Below, piece by piece: positions 11,393 to 21,131 of a stretch of 64,000 bases of DNA. A program made the position numbers and the translations under genes. The notes beneath the pieces were generated by a model. It saw only the letters and a program-made list of their open reading frames with translations. It had not been told where the DNA came from and searched no databases. Source of the DNA: CAVZLD01 sp963776055 (lineage in GTDB: Bacteria; Planctomycetota; Planctomycetia; Pirellulales; Pirellulaceae); the NCBI GenBank assembly GCA_963776055.1, contig CAVZLD010000014.1, forward strand, positions 434,001 to 498,000, given 5' to 3'. The stretch's first letter is position 1; each line of letters begins with the position of its first letter.

Positions 11393-11940
11393 GGTCTGCG
11401 GATCCGAGTCTGTGCTGCCATCTTGCGAGTTGACTCCGAGCCGCTTCTATTGGCGGCGGCGCAGTCAATGAACCAGGACGACCGACGGGAGCTTGGCATT
11501 CGCCGGTTTCGCGTGGCTTTCCGAGGACCTTTGACCGCGCCGCAGTGAATAAGATCTACGCTGTTCTCCCGCGGCCCGATTTTATCGCTCGCGCGATGGT
11601 GCCGACAACCGGCCCCGCGCTGGAATTGCGAATTCCGAACCTTTCGCTCGCAAATCGCCGCGAGCGACCTGCGGGCACTCGTCGCACGTGGACAGCTGGA
11701 TGCGATTCGGTTGCGGTACTTCCGCTTTGCGGGTTACGCGATCTTTACGTTTCGCGCACTTTCGGCTATCACCAGTGGGATACGAAAGGACCAAGCGGCG
11801 TTTTTTGGGGTGAGGTCAATCGCCTGGCCATCCATTCGGCACAACAGCATGCTCGGTCCATTCGCCTGGCATAGGATCCTCAGCGGGCCCGAGTCAGGCG
11901 TTTTCCCGCCCCCATCCAGGTTAGCGAAGGCCGTCTTGCA
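11393..11940. other. Gene-free stretch
   Basis: About 550 bases between a minus-strand oxidoreductase and the plus-strand transporter, so promoters for both are expected here. Short open frames exist but show no recognisable residues. No tRNA, strong hairpin or repeat was seen. Confidence 0.4.
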
Positions 11941-13719
11941 GTGAACTACGACGCGTTACTGACAGTCGCTGTCGTTGCCGGCATCTTCGTTGCGCTAATC
12001 AAGAATCTGGCTCCTTCCGACTTTCTCTTTCTTGCCGGTGTGGCGGTGTTGGCGATGGCCGGCGTGATCACACCCGAGGAAGCCTTTGTCGGTTTCTCGA
12101 ATCAGGGCATGTTGACCTTGGCACTGCTCTTTGTGATCGCTGCGGGATTGCGCGAAACGGGTGTGCTCGACTACGTCGGCAATCAGGTGCTCGGCGCGGC
12201 GCGGACGGAACAGAGTGTTTTGCGCCGGCTGTCGATCATGGTCGTTCCCGCTTCCGCGTTTCTGAATAACACGCCCATCGTCGCGATGTTCATTCCGGTC
12301 CTGTTGGACTGGTGTCGGCGACGAGAAGTCCCTCCTTCGAAGCTATTGATCCCGCTGTCCTACCTTGCGATTCTGGGTGGCACTTGCACCCTGATTGGTA
12401 CGTCGACAAATCTGGTGGTGCACGGGATGATGCTGCAGAACGGCATCGAAGGGATGGGCCTATTCGAGATCGGTCAGGTCGGACTCCCCTATGCACTGGT
12501 GGGAATCGTCTACCTAATGTTCGTCGGTCCAAAGCTGTTGCCGGATCGCAAGGAGCTGTTGGAGCAATTGGGGTCGTCGCGACGCGAATATGTCGTGGAG
12601 ATGCTGGTTCAGCCGAATTGCCGACTGGCAGGACGCACGGTGGAGCAGGCCGGCTTGAGAAACCTGCCCGGGCTGTACCTGATTGAAATCGATCGCGATG
12701 GTGAAGTCATTACTCCGGTCGACCCAGCGGATGTGATTCGGATCCATGATCGACTCGTGTTCACCGGCGTGATCAGCAGCGTGGTCGAGCTGCAAAAGAT
12801 TGGGGGCCTGGTTCCGGCGTCGGATCCGGAGGTCGAGCTGCCGCCGACCCCGCCAGCCGGACGCCGGATGTGCGAAGCGGTGATTTCTGCTAGTTCCCCG
12901 ATCATCGGCAAATCGATCCGCAACGCAGACTTCCGAGCAACGTACGGGGCCGCCGTGGTTGCCGTCCATCGCGGCGGAAGCCGCGTGGAAACCAAAGTCG
13001 GTGACATTCGCCTGCAACCGGGCGACACGTTGCTCCTGCAAACGCAGCAACACTTTGCCCGTGCCCACCGAAATAATCCCGCGTTTTACCTGGTGAGCGA
13101 TGTGGAACAGTGGCGCCCTTTGCGGCGTGACCGAGCCTGGGTAGCCATCGCCCTATTTGTCGCACTGATTGTGGTGATGACGACCGGCCTGATGTCGACT
13201 CTCGTCGCGGCGTCCCTGGTCGCCAGCTTGATGGTGGCCACGCGGTGCCTCTCGGCCGGAGAAGCAAGGCGCAGCGTGGAATGGCAGGTGCTCATCACGA
13301 TTTCGGCCGCGTTTGGCGTCGGCATCGCGATTCAAAAATCGGGGGCAGCCACCTCGATCGCCATTCCGTTGGTTCAGGTCACGCAAAGTTGGGGACCGGT
13401 GGCAACCTTGGCCTGCCTCTATGTGATGGGATCGCTGTTGACCGAGATGATCACCAACAACGCGGTCGCGGTGCTGTTGTTCCCCATCTGCCTCGAGACC
13501 GCAAAGCTGCTCGGCGCCAGCCCCCGACCGTTCATCATGGCGATGACGTTGGCCGCTTCCGCCAGCTTAATGACGCCGATTGGGTACCAGACGAATCTAC
13601 TGGTCTTCGGCCCCGGCGGCTACCGTTACTCGGATTTCCTGCGCGTCGGACTGCCGCTGAACCTGACTCTGATCGGGGTCGCCATCATTCTCGTGCCAAT
13701 ATTCTGGCCGTTCTTCTGA
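11941..13719 (+). CDS. SLC13/DASS-type ion transporter with two RCK_C domains
   Basis: Intact, 592 residues, GTG start. Integral membrane protein of the divalent anion:sodium symporter superfamily. The first half has five or so membrane helices and SAFLNNTPIVAMFIPVL; NNTP is a conserved substrate/sodium loop. GGTCTLIGTSTNLVVHGMM is the second signature. Residues about 205-290 and 300-385 form two RCK_C (TrkA-C) regulatory domains. The second membrane half repeats the pattern with EMITNNAVAVLLFPI and MTPIGYQTNLLVFGPGGY. Such proteins move sulfate, citrate or related anions; the ion here cannot be told. The gene stands alone. Confidence 0.9.
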   Translation: MNYDALLTVAVVAGIFVALIKNLAPSDFLFLAGVAVLAMAGVITPEEAFVGFSNQGMLTLALLFVIAAGLRETGVLDYVGNQVLGAARTEQSVLRRLSIMVVPASAFLNNTPIVAMFIPVLLDWCRRREVPPSKLLIPLSYLAILGGTCTLIGTSTNLVVHGMMLQNGIEGMGLFEIGQVGLPYALVGIVYLMFVGPKLLPDRKELLEQLGSSRREYVVEMLVQPNCRLAGRTVEQAGLRNLPGLYLIEIDRDGEVITPVDPADVIRIHDRLVFTGVISSVVELQKIGGLVPASDPEVELPPTPPAGRRMCEAVISASSPIIGKSIRNADFRATYGAAVVAVHRGGSRVETKVGDIRLQPGDTLLLQTQQHFARAHRNNPAFYLVSDVEQWRPLRRDRAWVAIALFVALIVVMTTGLMSTLVAASLVASLMVATRCLSAGEARRSVEWQVLITISAAFGVGIAIQKSGAATSIAIPLVQVTQSWGPVATLACLYVMGSLLTEMITNNAVAVLLFPICLETAKLLGASPRPFIMAMTLAASASLMTPIGYQTNLLVFGPGGYRYSDFLRVGLPLNLTLIGVAIILVPIFWPFF

Positions 13720-13781
13720 CGGCGCCCCACTCGATCAAAGTTTGTCTCGAAGCAGTTGCCGATCGGCAACCGTCAGAAGGA

Positions 13782-14089
13782 TCATACTTCGGCTCGACTG
13801 CGAAGGCGATTCACGGCCGCTCGTTCAATGCTGCGGATCGTTTCCTGCTCGTCGTTGAAGACACAATATTCGAGCGACAGCGAGTCACCGATGCGGACGG
13901 CCAAATCCAACCCCTCGACGGCGATCGCGAAATCGTCCGCGTTTTGACAGCAACGAAAGGCTAAGTCGCCCAAAGCAGGAACAAAATCCTGTGGACCGTA
14001 TAACATTCCGCGCGCAGCCGACGCAACAGACGGACGACAATCAAAGACGGAACATCATCCCAGGTTCTGGGCACATTCGATCGTATCAT
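13782..14089 (-). CDS. Small hypothetical protein (one frameshift)
   Basis: The reading MIRSNVPRTWDDVPSLIVVR continues, after a shift near 14010, into FVPALGDLAFRCCQNADDFA and GLDLAVRIGDSLSLEYCVFN, ending RRSRAEV-like with TGA at 13782. Base use at third positions is GC-rich as in neighbouring genes. About 100 residues, no leader, no domain I recognise. It is convergent with the transporter gene. The case rests only on composition and the plausible join, so it may be spurious. Confidence 0.35.
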
Positions 14090-14355
14090 TCCCCCATCCC
14101 TCCGAAGCAACCAAGACGCTTGCTCAAGCCTAAGTCGGTTCGAAACACGGCCCAACTCGAGTAGCAGCGGCGAAATGGCCGAGCGTGATTTTGAGCCGAA
14201 GAGCCAATCTGCTTGGCTCGCTCAGAGCGTGCCCTCCTTGGCCTCCGCCGCACATGCCGCCGTAATACGCTCGGTCCTGAAGATATACGCGAGAATCGGA
14301 CCGGTTCTCCGCCAACTTCGCCGTCGCTTCTGGGGACTACAGCGATTATCACTTT

Positions 14356-14430
14356 CCGGCCGGGTCTCGCCGCCCTTTCTGCTCGGAAGAAACGTCGCCA
14401 TGAACGCTACAGGTTCGTGCGACCCGCACC
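14356..14430 (+). repeat. Dispersed 5'-leader repeat, copy 1
   Basis: About 75 bases that recur at 40818-40890. The best-conserved core is CGCCCTTTCTGCTC followed by one mismatch and AAGAAACGTCGCCA, then GAACGCTACA. Both copies lie on the same strand and just upstream of a plus-strand gene for a secreted or membrane-anchored protein (start codons 58 and 13 bases past the end of the repeat). It may be a transcribed leader or a small mobile intergenic element. Confidence 0.7.
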
Positions 14431-14487
14431 AGCAACCTGTTACAATGTGCCGTAAAAACGGACCATTCGAGGGGTCTTCAGGGAAAA

Positions 14488-15942
14488 ATGACCATGTTTC
14501 GGTATCATCTGACCGCAGCAGCGTGTGTGTTGCTGATCAACCTGGCTTGCGACAGAATCGGATCCGCAGCCGACGCGGAATGGGTAACGGTCGTGCCACG
14601 GATGACCGGTCGGATTCTGGCGAATCCGGGCATGGGATGGCAGACACATCACTGCACCGCCCAGCGGGATGGATCCTTGCCCGATTGGATTCCGTCCACC
14701 TCCCATTACGCTCGCTGGGGCTGGGGGAAACTGGAACCCCAAGCGAACGAAATCGACACGTCGTTCTTGGATAACGCGTTGGCGGAATCGCGCGCCGCCG
14801 GTCAGAAGCTGGCCTTGCGAGTCATGTGCTGTTCCTCGACAGCGAAGGAGCCGTATCATCCGGATTGGCTCCGCCAAATCGGCGGCAAGTTGATTCGCAC
14901 GCAATATGCGGATGAGCCTCCGGTGGATGTGCCCGATTTGGATGACCCCAGGGTTCTTGCCGCACACCTGGACTTCCTTCGTCGAATGGGGGCACGCTAC
15001 GACGGCCATCCTGATCTTGATTTCATCGATCTTGGCTCCGTCGGCTGGTGGGGCGAATGGCACATGAGCGAAGCGCGCGATACAGGCATGCCCTCGCGCG
15101 AAACGCAGAAGCGCATCGTCGACACGTACCTCGATACTTTCCGTAAGACGCCGATCGTGATGCTGATCGGCACTGGGCCGCTGCTTCCGTACGGCCTGCA
15201 GCGGGGAGCCGGATGGCGAGCGGATTGTCTGGGCGACCTGGGAGGCTTCGACCAATCCTGGTGTCACATGCGAAATGCCTATCCGACGGAACTCCGCGAA
15301 GCAGCGGCATTCGACATGTGGAAAACGGCGCCCGTGGTGTGGGAAACCTGCTGGGACATGCGCAAATGGGTGGAGAGCGGCTGGTCGCTGCGGTACATCT
15401 TCAACTACGCCCTGGCCCTGCACGGATCGTACATCAACAATAAATCCGCTCAGTTGCCGGCCGGAACGGAAGTCCGCAAGGAGCTGTATCGATTTCTGCA
15501 ACGACTCGGTTATCGGCTGTTGCTCCGAGAGATGAAGCATCCGGCCACCGTACGGCCCAACGCTACTTTGGCGTTCCAGATGAAATGGCAGAACGTCGGT
15601 TCCGCGCCTTGCTACCGGCCATATCGTTTGGCCTACCGACTGTCGAACGAGCAAGGGTACAAACGATCTTTCGTTAGCGATGTCACTGTCAATCGATGGC
15701 TTCCGGGATCGGTCGTACCGTTCACCGCGGCATTCATGCAGGCGCCGCCGGATTTGCCATACGGCGAAATCGCGCAGGTTGCCGATGAGATTTTGCTGCC
15801 ATCGAATCTGCCGCCGGGCGAATACGAGCTGGCACTAGCCGTCGTCGGCGAAGTATCCGAGCAACCGGTCGTCCAGCTCGGTATCCAAGGCCGAGCGACC
15901 GATGGCTGGTATCCGCTAAGTAGGATCCGGGTCGTTCCGTGA
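14488..15942 (+). CDS. Secreted DUF4832-like protein, glycoside-hydrolase fold
   Basis: Intact, 484 residues. A signal peptide spans residues 1-28. The mature part begins WVTVVPRMTGRILANPGMGW, a typical opening for DUF4832 proteins, and STSHYARWGWGKLEPQ resembles the start of a GH42/GH5-like TIM barrel. DLGSVGWWGEWHMSEA carries a Glu that could act as a catalytic acid; WETCWDMRKWVESGW is a second conserved cluster. The C-terminal 130 residues are beta-rich (LAFQMKWQNVGSAPCYRPYR), a probable carbohydrate-binding or Ig-like domain. The next gene is convergent. Activity and substrate are unproven. Confidence 0.72.
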   Translation: MTMFRYHLTAAACVLLINLACDRIGSAADAEWVTVVPRMTGRILANPGMGWQTHHCTAQRDGSLPDWIPSTSHYARWGWGKLEPQANEIDTSFLDNALAESRAAGQKLALRVMCCSSTAKEPYHPDWLRQIGGKLIRTQYADEPPVDVPDLDDPRVLAAHLDFLRRMGARYDGHPDLDFIDLGSVGWWGEWHMSEARDTGMPSRETQKRIVDTYLDTFRKTPIVMLIGTGPLLPYGLQRGAGWRADCLGDLGGFDQSWCHMRNAYPTELREAAAFDMWKTAPVVWETCWDMRKWVESGWSLRYIFNYALALHGSYINNKSAQLPAGTEVRKELYRFLQRLGYRLLLREMKHPATVRPNATLAFQMKWQNVGSAPCYRPYRLAYRLSNEQGYKRSFVSDVTVNRWLPGSVVPFTAAFMQAPPDLPYGEIAQVADEILLPSNLPPGEYELALAVVGEVSEQPVVQLGIQGRATDGWYPLSRIRVVP

Positions 15943-16537
15943 CGCTTCGGCGCAACGCGCAGATCCAGGCAGCGATTGGCGACGTCCCGCTCATCACCTG
16001 TCGACCGAACGCGTTGCCTGGGGCAGCGAAGTCGGGCTCGAGCTGTTCTTGCTGTTCCCAGGAATCTCGGATTCGATACCGCGTCTCGATAATCGACTGA
16101 AACGGCACGACACCGGCCAGTGTTCCCGCCAACAGCGCCACGAGGAGTGCCGCTGCGCAGGCAAATTCCTTCCTCAGGTTTTGTCCCGTATGGCGACGAC
16201 GCTTGAAATACGCCACGATGACTCGCCAATTGATCACAACGTGCAGCAAGGCCACCAGGAGAAACAATAGACTGACATTGATGTGAATTGCCGACCACTG
16301 ATCCTTGCGCAACCCAAGCACCAACCACTCGTTCCAGTTGGCGAATCGTCCGCGCGGGGCGATATACAGCACGATCCCGGACAGAATCAACAGCGGGAAA
16401 CTGACCAGCATCAGCAGCGAGGCAAAACCGCGCGTGTGAAACGGTCGTTCAACGGTCGATGCCGGTACCTCCCCGACACCGTCTGGCGGTGACGGCGGAG
16501 ATGCTTTCGACGTCGATAAGGAAGAAGTCGCGTTCAT
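15943..16537 (-). CDS. DUF4405-like cytochrome b-type membrane protein
   Basis: Start taken at MNATSSLSTSKASPPSPP; an upstream ATG at 16582 is in frame. After a proline-rich cytoplasmic lead the protein has three to four membrane helices: GFASLLMLVSFPLLILSGIV, then WSAIHINVSLLFLLVALLHV and FACAAALLVALLAGTLAGVV. Histidines within helices (AIHINVS, LLHVVINWRV) could bind heme, as in DUF4405 proteins. The helix ends RYRIRDSWEQQEQ. The frame then stays open over the end of the convergent gene to 15734, so a shift near 16030 is likely and the true stop is near 15943. It follows the Cys-rich repeat protein by 87 bases, same strand, and the two probably work together. Confidence 0.65.
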
Positions 16538-16624
16538 TCTGATTTCTCGATTCCCGTCCCGAGGCGACGGCGGATGCAGCACGAATTACTTGAATGACCG
16601 AGCGGCGGCACCGCTCCACTTTGG

Positions 16625-17623
16625 TCACGGACTGTCGGCCTCCGCAGTGTCTGCATCTGCCCCTTCCCCGGTCGACCAAGGACTCTCGCCGGCGGCGGCC
16701 ACGGTATCCGTTGATTCCTTTGCGGACAGATCAACGAAATCGTCGTCGCTGACGAGCGGAGTCCAGCCTTCCCAGGATTGACCCTCCTGCCGACTCCCAC
16801 CGGATGAGGCAGCAGCTTCGGCTGTGGTATCCTCGCCTTGGGCGTGCGCACAGTTTCCGGAACACGTGGAACCGCTTTCAGTGGCAGCAGCCTCCGCCCG
16901 AATGACTTTCGTTTTCGTCATTTCGTCGGACTCACTGCAGCCACCGCCGCCGCAGCCGCGGCCGGCACCACTACCCCGCGCCCAACCGGTGGCCTGACCG
17001 CAATCCCCTCCACTGCAACCGCCGCCGCGCCCTGCGCGAAGCCGGTCGCTCCCGCGGATTCACTGCAGCCGCCGCAGCCGCGGCCGGCACCACTACCCCG
17101 CGCCCAACCGGTGGCATGACCGCAATCCCCTCCACTGCAACCGCCGCCGCGCCCTGCGCGAAGCCGGGCGCTCCCGCGGATTCACTGCAGACACCGCCAC
17201 CGCAGCCGCGGCCGGTACCACTACCCCGCGCCCAACCGGTGGCCTGACCGCAATCCCCTCCGCTGCAACCGCCGCCGCGCCCCTGCGCGAAGCCGGCGCT
17301 CCCGCGGATTCACTGCAGCCACCGCCGCCGCAGCCGCGGCCGGCACCGATTTCGGCGGCGCGTCCGTGACCTAGTCCGGCGCCCAGTCCGTTGCCACGCC
17401 CGCGTCGCAAGGGAGTGTTATCCGTGGCAACCGAATTCCCGCGGCTGGCGGGCTGCGTGAGACTTGTGGTTCGAAGATCGGCCCGTTGCATCGCAACGCG
17501 CCCCCACGCTCCTCCGCCGTTGGAGATCGGCAAGGCATCTGCGGCGTACCGCGTGAGCAGCGAACCTCCGACCAATCCCAAGACGAGTGCGATGGAAAAT
17601 CCGATGGTGAATTGTTTGTTCAT
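16625..17623 (-). CDS. Exported Cys/Gly-rich tandem-repeat protein (frameshifted)
   Basis: The N-terminus MNKQFTIGFSIALVLGLVGG is a membrane anchor or signal peptide. The middle part is built from 42-residue repeats. In the correct frame one unit contains GCGGGGCSES, GFAQGRGGGC, GCSGGDCGQATGWARGS and GAGRGC, so each unit has CX4C and CX3C pairs and no histidine. Three full units and one partial unit are present, but indels in C runs move the frame in and out. The C-terminus (MTKTKVIRAEAAATESGSTC through TAEADSP) is acidic and holds one more CX3C-type pair. The protein is probably periplasmic. Metal or cofactor binding is my inference; I recognise no known family. It sits upstream of the DUF4405-like gene. 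Confidence 0.65.
16934..17365. repeat. Tandem repeat of about 126 bp coding for Cys/Gly repeats
   Basis: CACTGCAG marks unit starts at 16934, 17061, 17184 and 17311, giving periods of 127, 123 and 127. A whole codon period would be 126 (42 residues), so the odd lengths show indels inside units; one is CCC versus CCCC near 17030, 17150 and 17280. The units are nearly identical, which suggests recent duplication or gene conversion. It is not a CRISPR array: the units abut and code for protein. Confidence 0.85.
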
Positions 17624-17992
17624 CTGATCAAAACTCCTGTGATAGCGTTAGAACCGAAATTCGAACGATGCAATTTCGGTGCCAATTCCTGCGATCTGGC
17701 CGGGGAGAGCCGCGACGCGTATCGATGAATTCCTTACAATGCAGTACGCGTTTCCGTGGTGTGCCAAGGAGCCTCGGGAGATGGACACGGAGGGGCAGGT
17801 CGCGGACCGTGGCGGTCCCCATTCGCGAATCGGTCGGTGACCGTCAATCGAGGCGTTACGGCGTGACGGTTTTGCCAACTGGGGACGAACGCGGCGGGAA
17901 AAAAAAGCGATCCGTCGGGCGATGGACTGTGCAAAAAGTCGCGCCTCGCCTTGCGGGGCCTCCGGAGGCCGTGGGAAACCGAGGTAAGGTAG
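17624..17992. other. Gene-free divergent spacer
   Basis: About 370 bases between the minus-strand repeat protein and the plus-strand histidine kinase. Promoters for both should lie here; TTACAAT at 17736-17742 is a possible -10 box. No convincing coding frame was seen. Confidence 0.35.
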
Positions 17993-19328
17993 ATGCGACG
18001 ATCCCGGTTCATCCTGTTGCTGACGCTGATTCTCGCCTGGCTCGTCTTTGCAGCGTGGCAGTATCGAAGCTATCAGCGCGAGCGGAACCTGATTCGGGAG
18101 GCGTTGCACCAGCAGTCGCGATCTGTCAGCGCGGCATTGGTGGGAGGTATCCGTTCGCATCGCCGCCTGGGTCGTTTTTTTCAGCTGCAGCTCCAGGGCA
18201 TGCTGGAAGAAGTCGTGCAGGCCCCCGATATTCTTGCCGCGGCGGTGATCGTGGGCGACAACCAATTGTCGCTATTCGCGGGGCAAACCGACCTATTGCC
18301 GTCGCCCGACTGGCTGGAGGAGGGCGAGTCGTGGACGCCGGAAGGGTATCTGCTGGTCGAGCGCTGCGAAATTCTACCGGACCTTGGCGGGACGGGAACG
18401 GGTGGCATGGGCGGACGCGGCCGGGGAGCCCTGGAGGACTCTGTCGCCGAGGGCTTCGCGGACGGAGCGCAGATTTCCGCGGTGCTGCTATTGGATCGGC
18501 GGCGGACCGACAGTCTGCTGCGTGGCTCGGCCCGCAATCACGGAGTCGCCACGGTGGCAGCCGGGCTGGTCATGTTCGGTCTGGCGCTCGCTTGGCAGAC
18601 CACCATCGGCCTGATCGAGGAGCGGGGGCGATCCCAGTTACTGGAAGGGGAGGCGCGTCACTTCCGCGAACTCAGTCAGTCGGCAGCGGGATTGGCTCAC
18701 GAAACGCGCAACCCCCTCGGTCTCGTCCGCGGCTGGGCTCAGCGATTCGCGCGTCGGCGAAGTCGATCCATCCGAACAACCGCAGCGGGCCCAGGCCGTT
18801 GTCGAGGAATGTGACCGGATCACGTCACGCATCAATCAGTTCCTCGCTTTCGCTCGGCCTTGTCAGCCGACGTATTCGGAAGTCCATCTGGACGAGTTGC
18901 TGGACGAGCTGCTGTTGATTCTGGAGCCGGATCTGGAAGCCCAATCCATCCAGCTTGTGCGTCAAGACGATTCCCCTCGGACGCCGTTGGAGGCGGATCG
19001 CGAGTTGCTTCGACAGGCGCTGTTTAATCTGCTGCAGAATGCGGTTCAGTTCTCGCCAGCCGACAGCCAGATTGAGGTTCGCCAGGAGGCAGAAACGGAT
19101 GGAACCTGGAAGCTGACGGTCGGCGATCGCGGACCGGGTGTGGCCGAGGAACACCGGGCTTCCCTGTTCACGCCGTACTTCACCACGCGCCCCACTGGTA
19201 CGGGACTGGGGCTGGCCATTGTGCGACGAATCGCCTTCGCGCACGGCTGGCAAGCCACGTGGAACGCACGTCCCGGTGGCGGTTCGCTGTTTGCGTTGGA
19301 AGGTATCCATGGTGGGAAAACGAAGTAA
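17993..19328 (+). CDS. Membrane sensor histidine kinase (one frameshift)
   Basis: Two-helix sensor kinase. TM1 is at residues 6-22, an extracytoplasmic sensor at about 25-180, and TM2 at 184-203. The sensor contains a short flexible insert GGTGTGGMGGRGRG at 132-145. The phosphoacceptor His is in AGLAHETRNPLG (residue 236). A shift near 18750 (one extra base) is followed by VVEECDRITSRINQFLAFAR and the ATPase domain: NLLQNAVQFSP (N box), GDRGPGV (G1), GTGLGLAIV (G2). It is followed by its likely partner regulator, whose ATG lies inside the last codons (overlap 19310-19328). Architecture matches NtrB/AtoS-type kinases that act with sigma-54 activators. Confidence 0.87.
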
Positions 19329-20656
19329 GATCATCCTCGTCGTCGACGATGAACGCTCCCAACGCGAGCTATTGGGCAGCTTTCTGACACAATTGGGGTA
19401 CGAGACCGTCGAGGCAGCATCGGGCGAGGCAGCGCTTGACCAGATCCGGCAACAGTCCCCGGACATGGTGCTGTTGGACGTTCGATTACCCGGCATCAAC
19501 GGAATTCAAACGCTGCAGCAAATTCGCCTGTTGCAGGAGGAAATGCCGGTCCTGCTCATCACGGCGCACGCCGACCTTCGGCAGGCGGTTTCCGCGTTGA
19601 AAAGCGGTGCCGACGACTATCTCGCGAAACCGATCGACCTGCAGGAGTTGCAGGCAGCCATCTCCGATGCGCTCGGTGCCACGGAGGATCCAGCGTCCCG
19701 AGAGCAGCTTGCCCTGCCGGAACTCCCCAAGGGGTTTGTCTACGACAGCCCGACACTGCGCGGTTTGCTGCAAACGGTGGCGGTCGTCGCCCCCTCCACC
19801 GCACCCGTGCTGATCACCGGTGAAAGCGGGACCGGCAAAGAACGGATCGCCGAGTTAGTGCACCGCTGGAGCCCGAGAGCCAACCGCGAGTTGAATGTGA
19901 CCAACTGCGGTGGGTTGCCGGACAGCCTGATCGAAAGTGAGCTGTTCGGGCACACGAAGGGTGCCTTCACCGGCGCGTCCCAAGCGCGCGACGGTGTCTT
20001 TCGCAACGCGGATGGTGGAACTCTGTTCTTGGATGAAATTGGCGAACTGCCGCTGCACCTCCAACCGAAATTGCTGCGAGCGCTCGAGACCGGTGAAATT
20101 CGTGCGGTCGGGAGCGACCATTCTATGCACGTCGACGTTCGCTTGATCGCTGCGACACACGCGAATCTGGAACAAGCAGTGCAAGACGGGACGTTTCGCG
20201 AGGATCTGTATCTACCGCATCAACGTGATCGAACTACGTGTTCCACCGCTGCGCGAGCGTCGCGAGGATATCTTGCCACTATCGCGGGCCTTTACCAGCG
20301 ATTTCGCCGGCGGACCGGTCCGCCTCTCGCCGCAAGCCAGCCGGTGTCTGCTCAGTTATGCCTGGCCGGGCAATGTGCGCGAGTTGCGCAACGCCATGCA
20401 GCGTGCCTGCCTGCTCTGTCGCGGCGACGTGATTATGCCGGAACATCTGCCAGCGAAGATGGCTGCTCTGACCGACAAGTCAGCCAAACCGGATGCCGAT
20501 CACACGCGACTCGCCCAGGTCGAGCGGGCAACAATCCGCGCCACGCTTCAGGAATGCGAGGGAAACCGAACGCAAGCGGCCAAAAAACTCGGGATCAGTC
20601 GCCGGGCCTTGTTGTATAAATTGCGTGCCATGGAACAGGATGAGGCCACGGAGTGA
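19310..20656 (+). CDS. Sigma-54-dependent response regulator, NtrC family (one frameshift)
   Basis: Receiver domain at residues 7-120 with phospho-acceptor Asp57 in VLLDVRLPG and the acidic pair in VVDDE. The AAA+ domain has Walker A GESGTGKE (171-178), the sigma-54 contact loop GAFTGA (218-223) and Walker B GGTLFLDEIGE. An extra C at 20212 shifts the frame; the corrected reading is FREDLYYRINVIELRVPPLR. A Fis-type helix-turn-helix follows at the end (GNRTQAAKKLGISRRALLYK). Together with the overlapping kinase gene it forms a two-component system activating sigma-54 promoters. Targets are unknown; no matching -24/-12 promoter was found in the adjacent spacers. Confidence 0.9.
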
Positions 20657-21131
20657 GGGAGGTCGAAGCCCCCACTGCGCATTCGCTCCCCCATCTGCCG
20701 ACGGGAAGTGGCCCCGGAGATTCGACCAGAATCGCAGCCCCGATCGTACGAACCGCTGGGCACGAGCCCCGGTCCCCGCCGATCGCAGGAGACCAATCGC
20801 GATTACTTGTCGGCGCGTGGCGGCAAGATCCAAGGATCAGAATGGACGGTTCGTGCAGAGACGACGACTACTTTGCGTGAGCGAATGAGCCGCCCGTGCT
20901 GCCGTTCGTTGTGACGGCTCGAGGCCCGTGCGAGGCACACCAGACGCCGAACGCCAACGCTTGTATCGCCGAGCACCGCGCGTTACTCTCGGGTGCCGAT
21001 CGTCCATCCGACCGGTACTTGTTTCGCAAGCCGCATGGCCATTCGCAGCATGCGAAACGAACAGGCATCGGAACAGGACGTGAGTTGGATTCTGGAATCA
21101 CACTCGTTCCTCTTGCAAAGTGGGGGCTTCG
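20657..21131. other. Gene-free stretch
   Basis: About 475 bases after the response regulator. Only short frames without family residues are present. The next gene, on the same strand, starts at 21132 with an in-frame GTG at 21120 as an alternative. Confidence 0.4.

Noticed and set aside
14440..15654. Open frame of about 400 codons antisense to the DUF4832-like gene
   Set aside because: Shadow of the plus-strand gene; its composition is rich in Arg, Gln and His without a domain.
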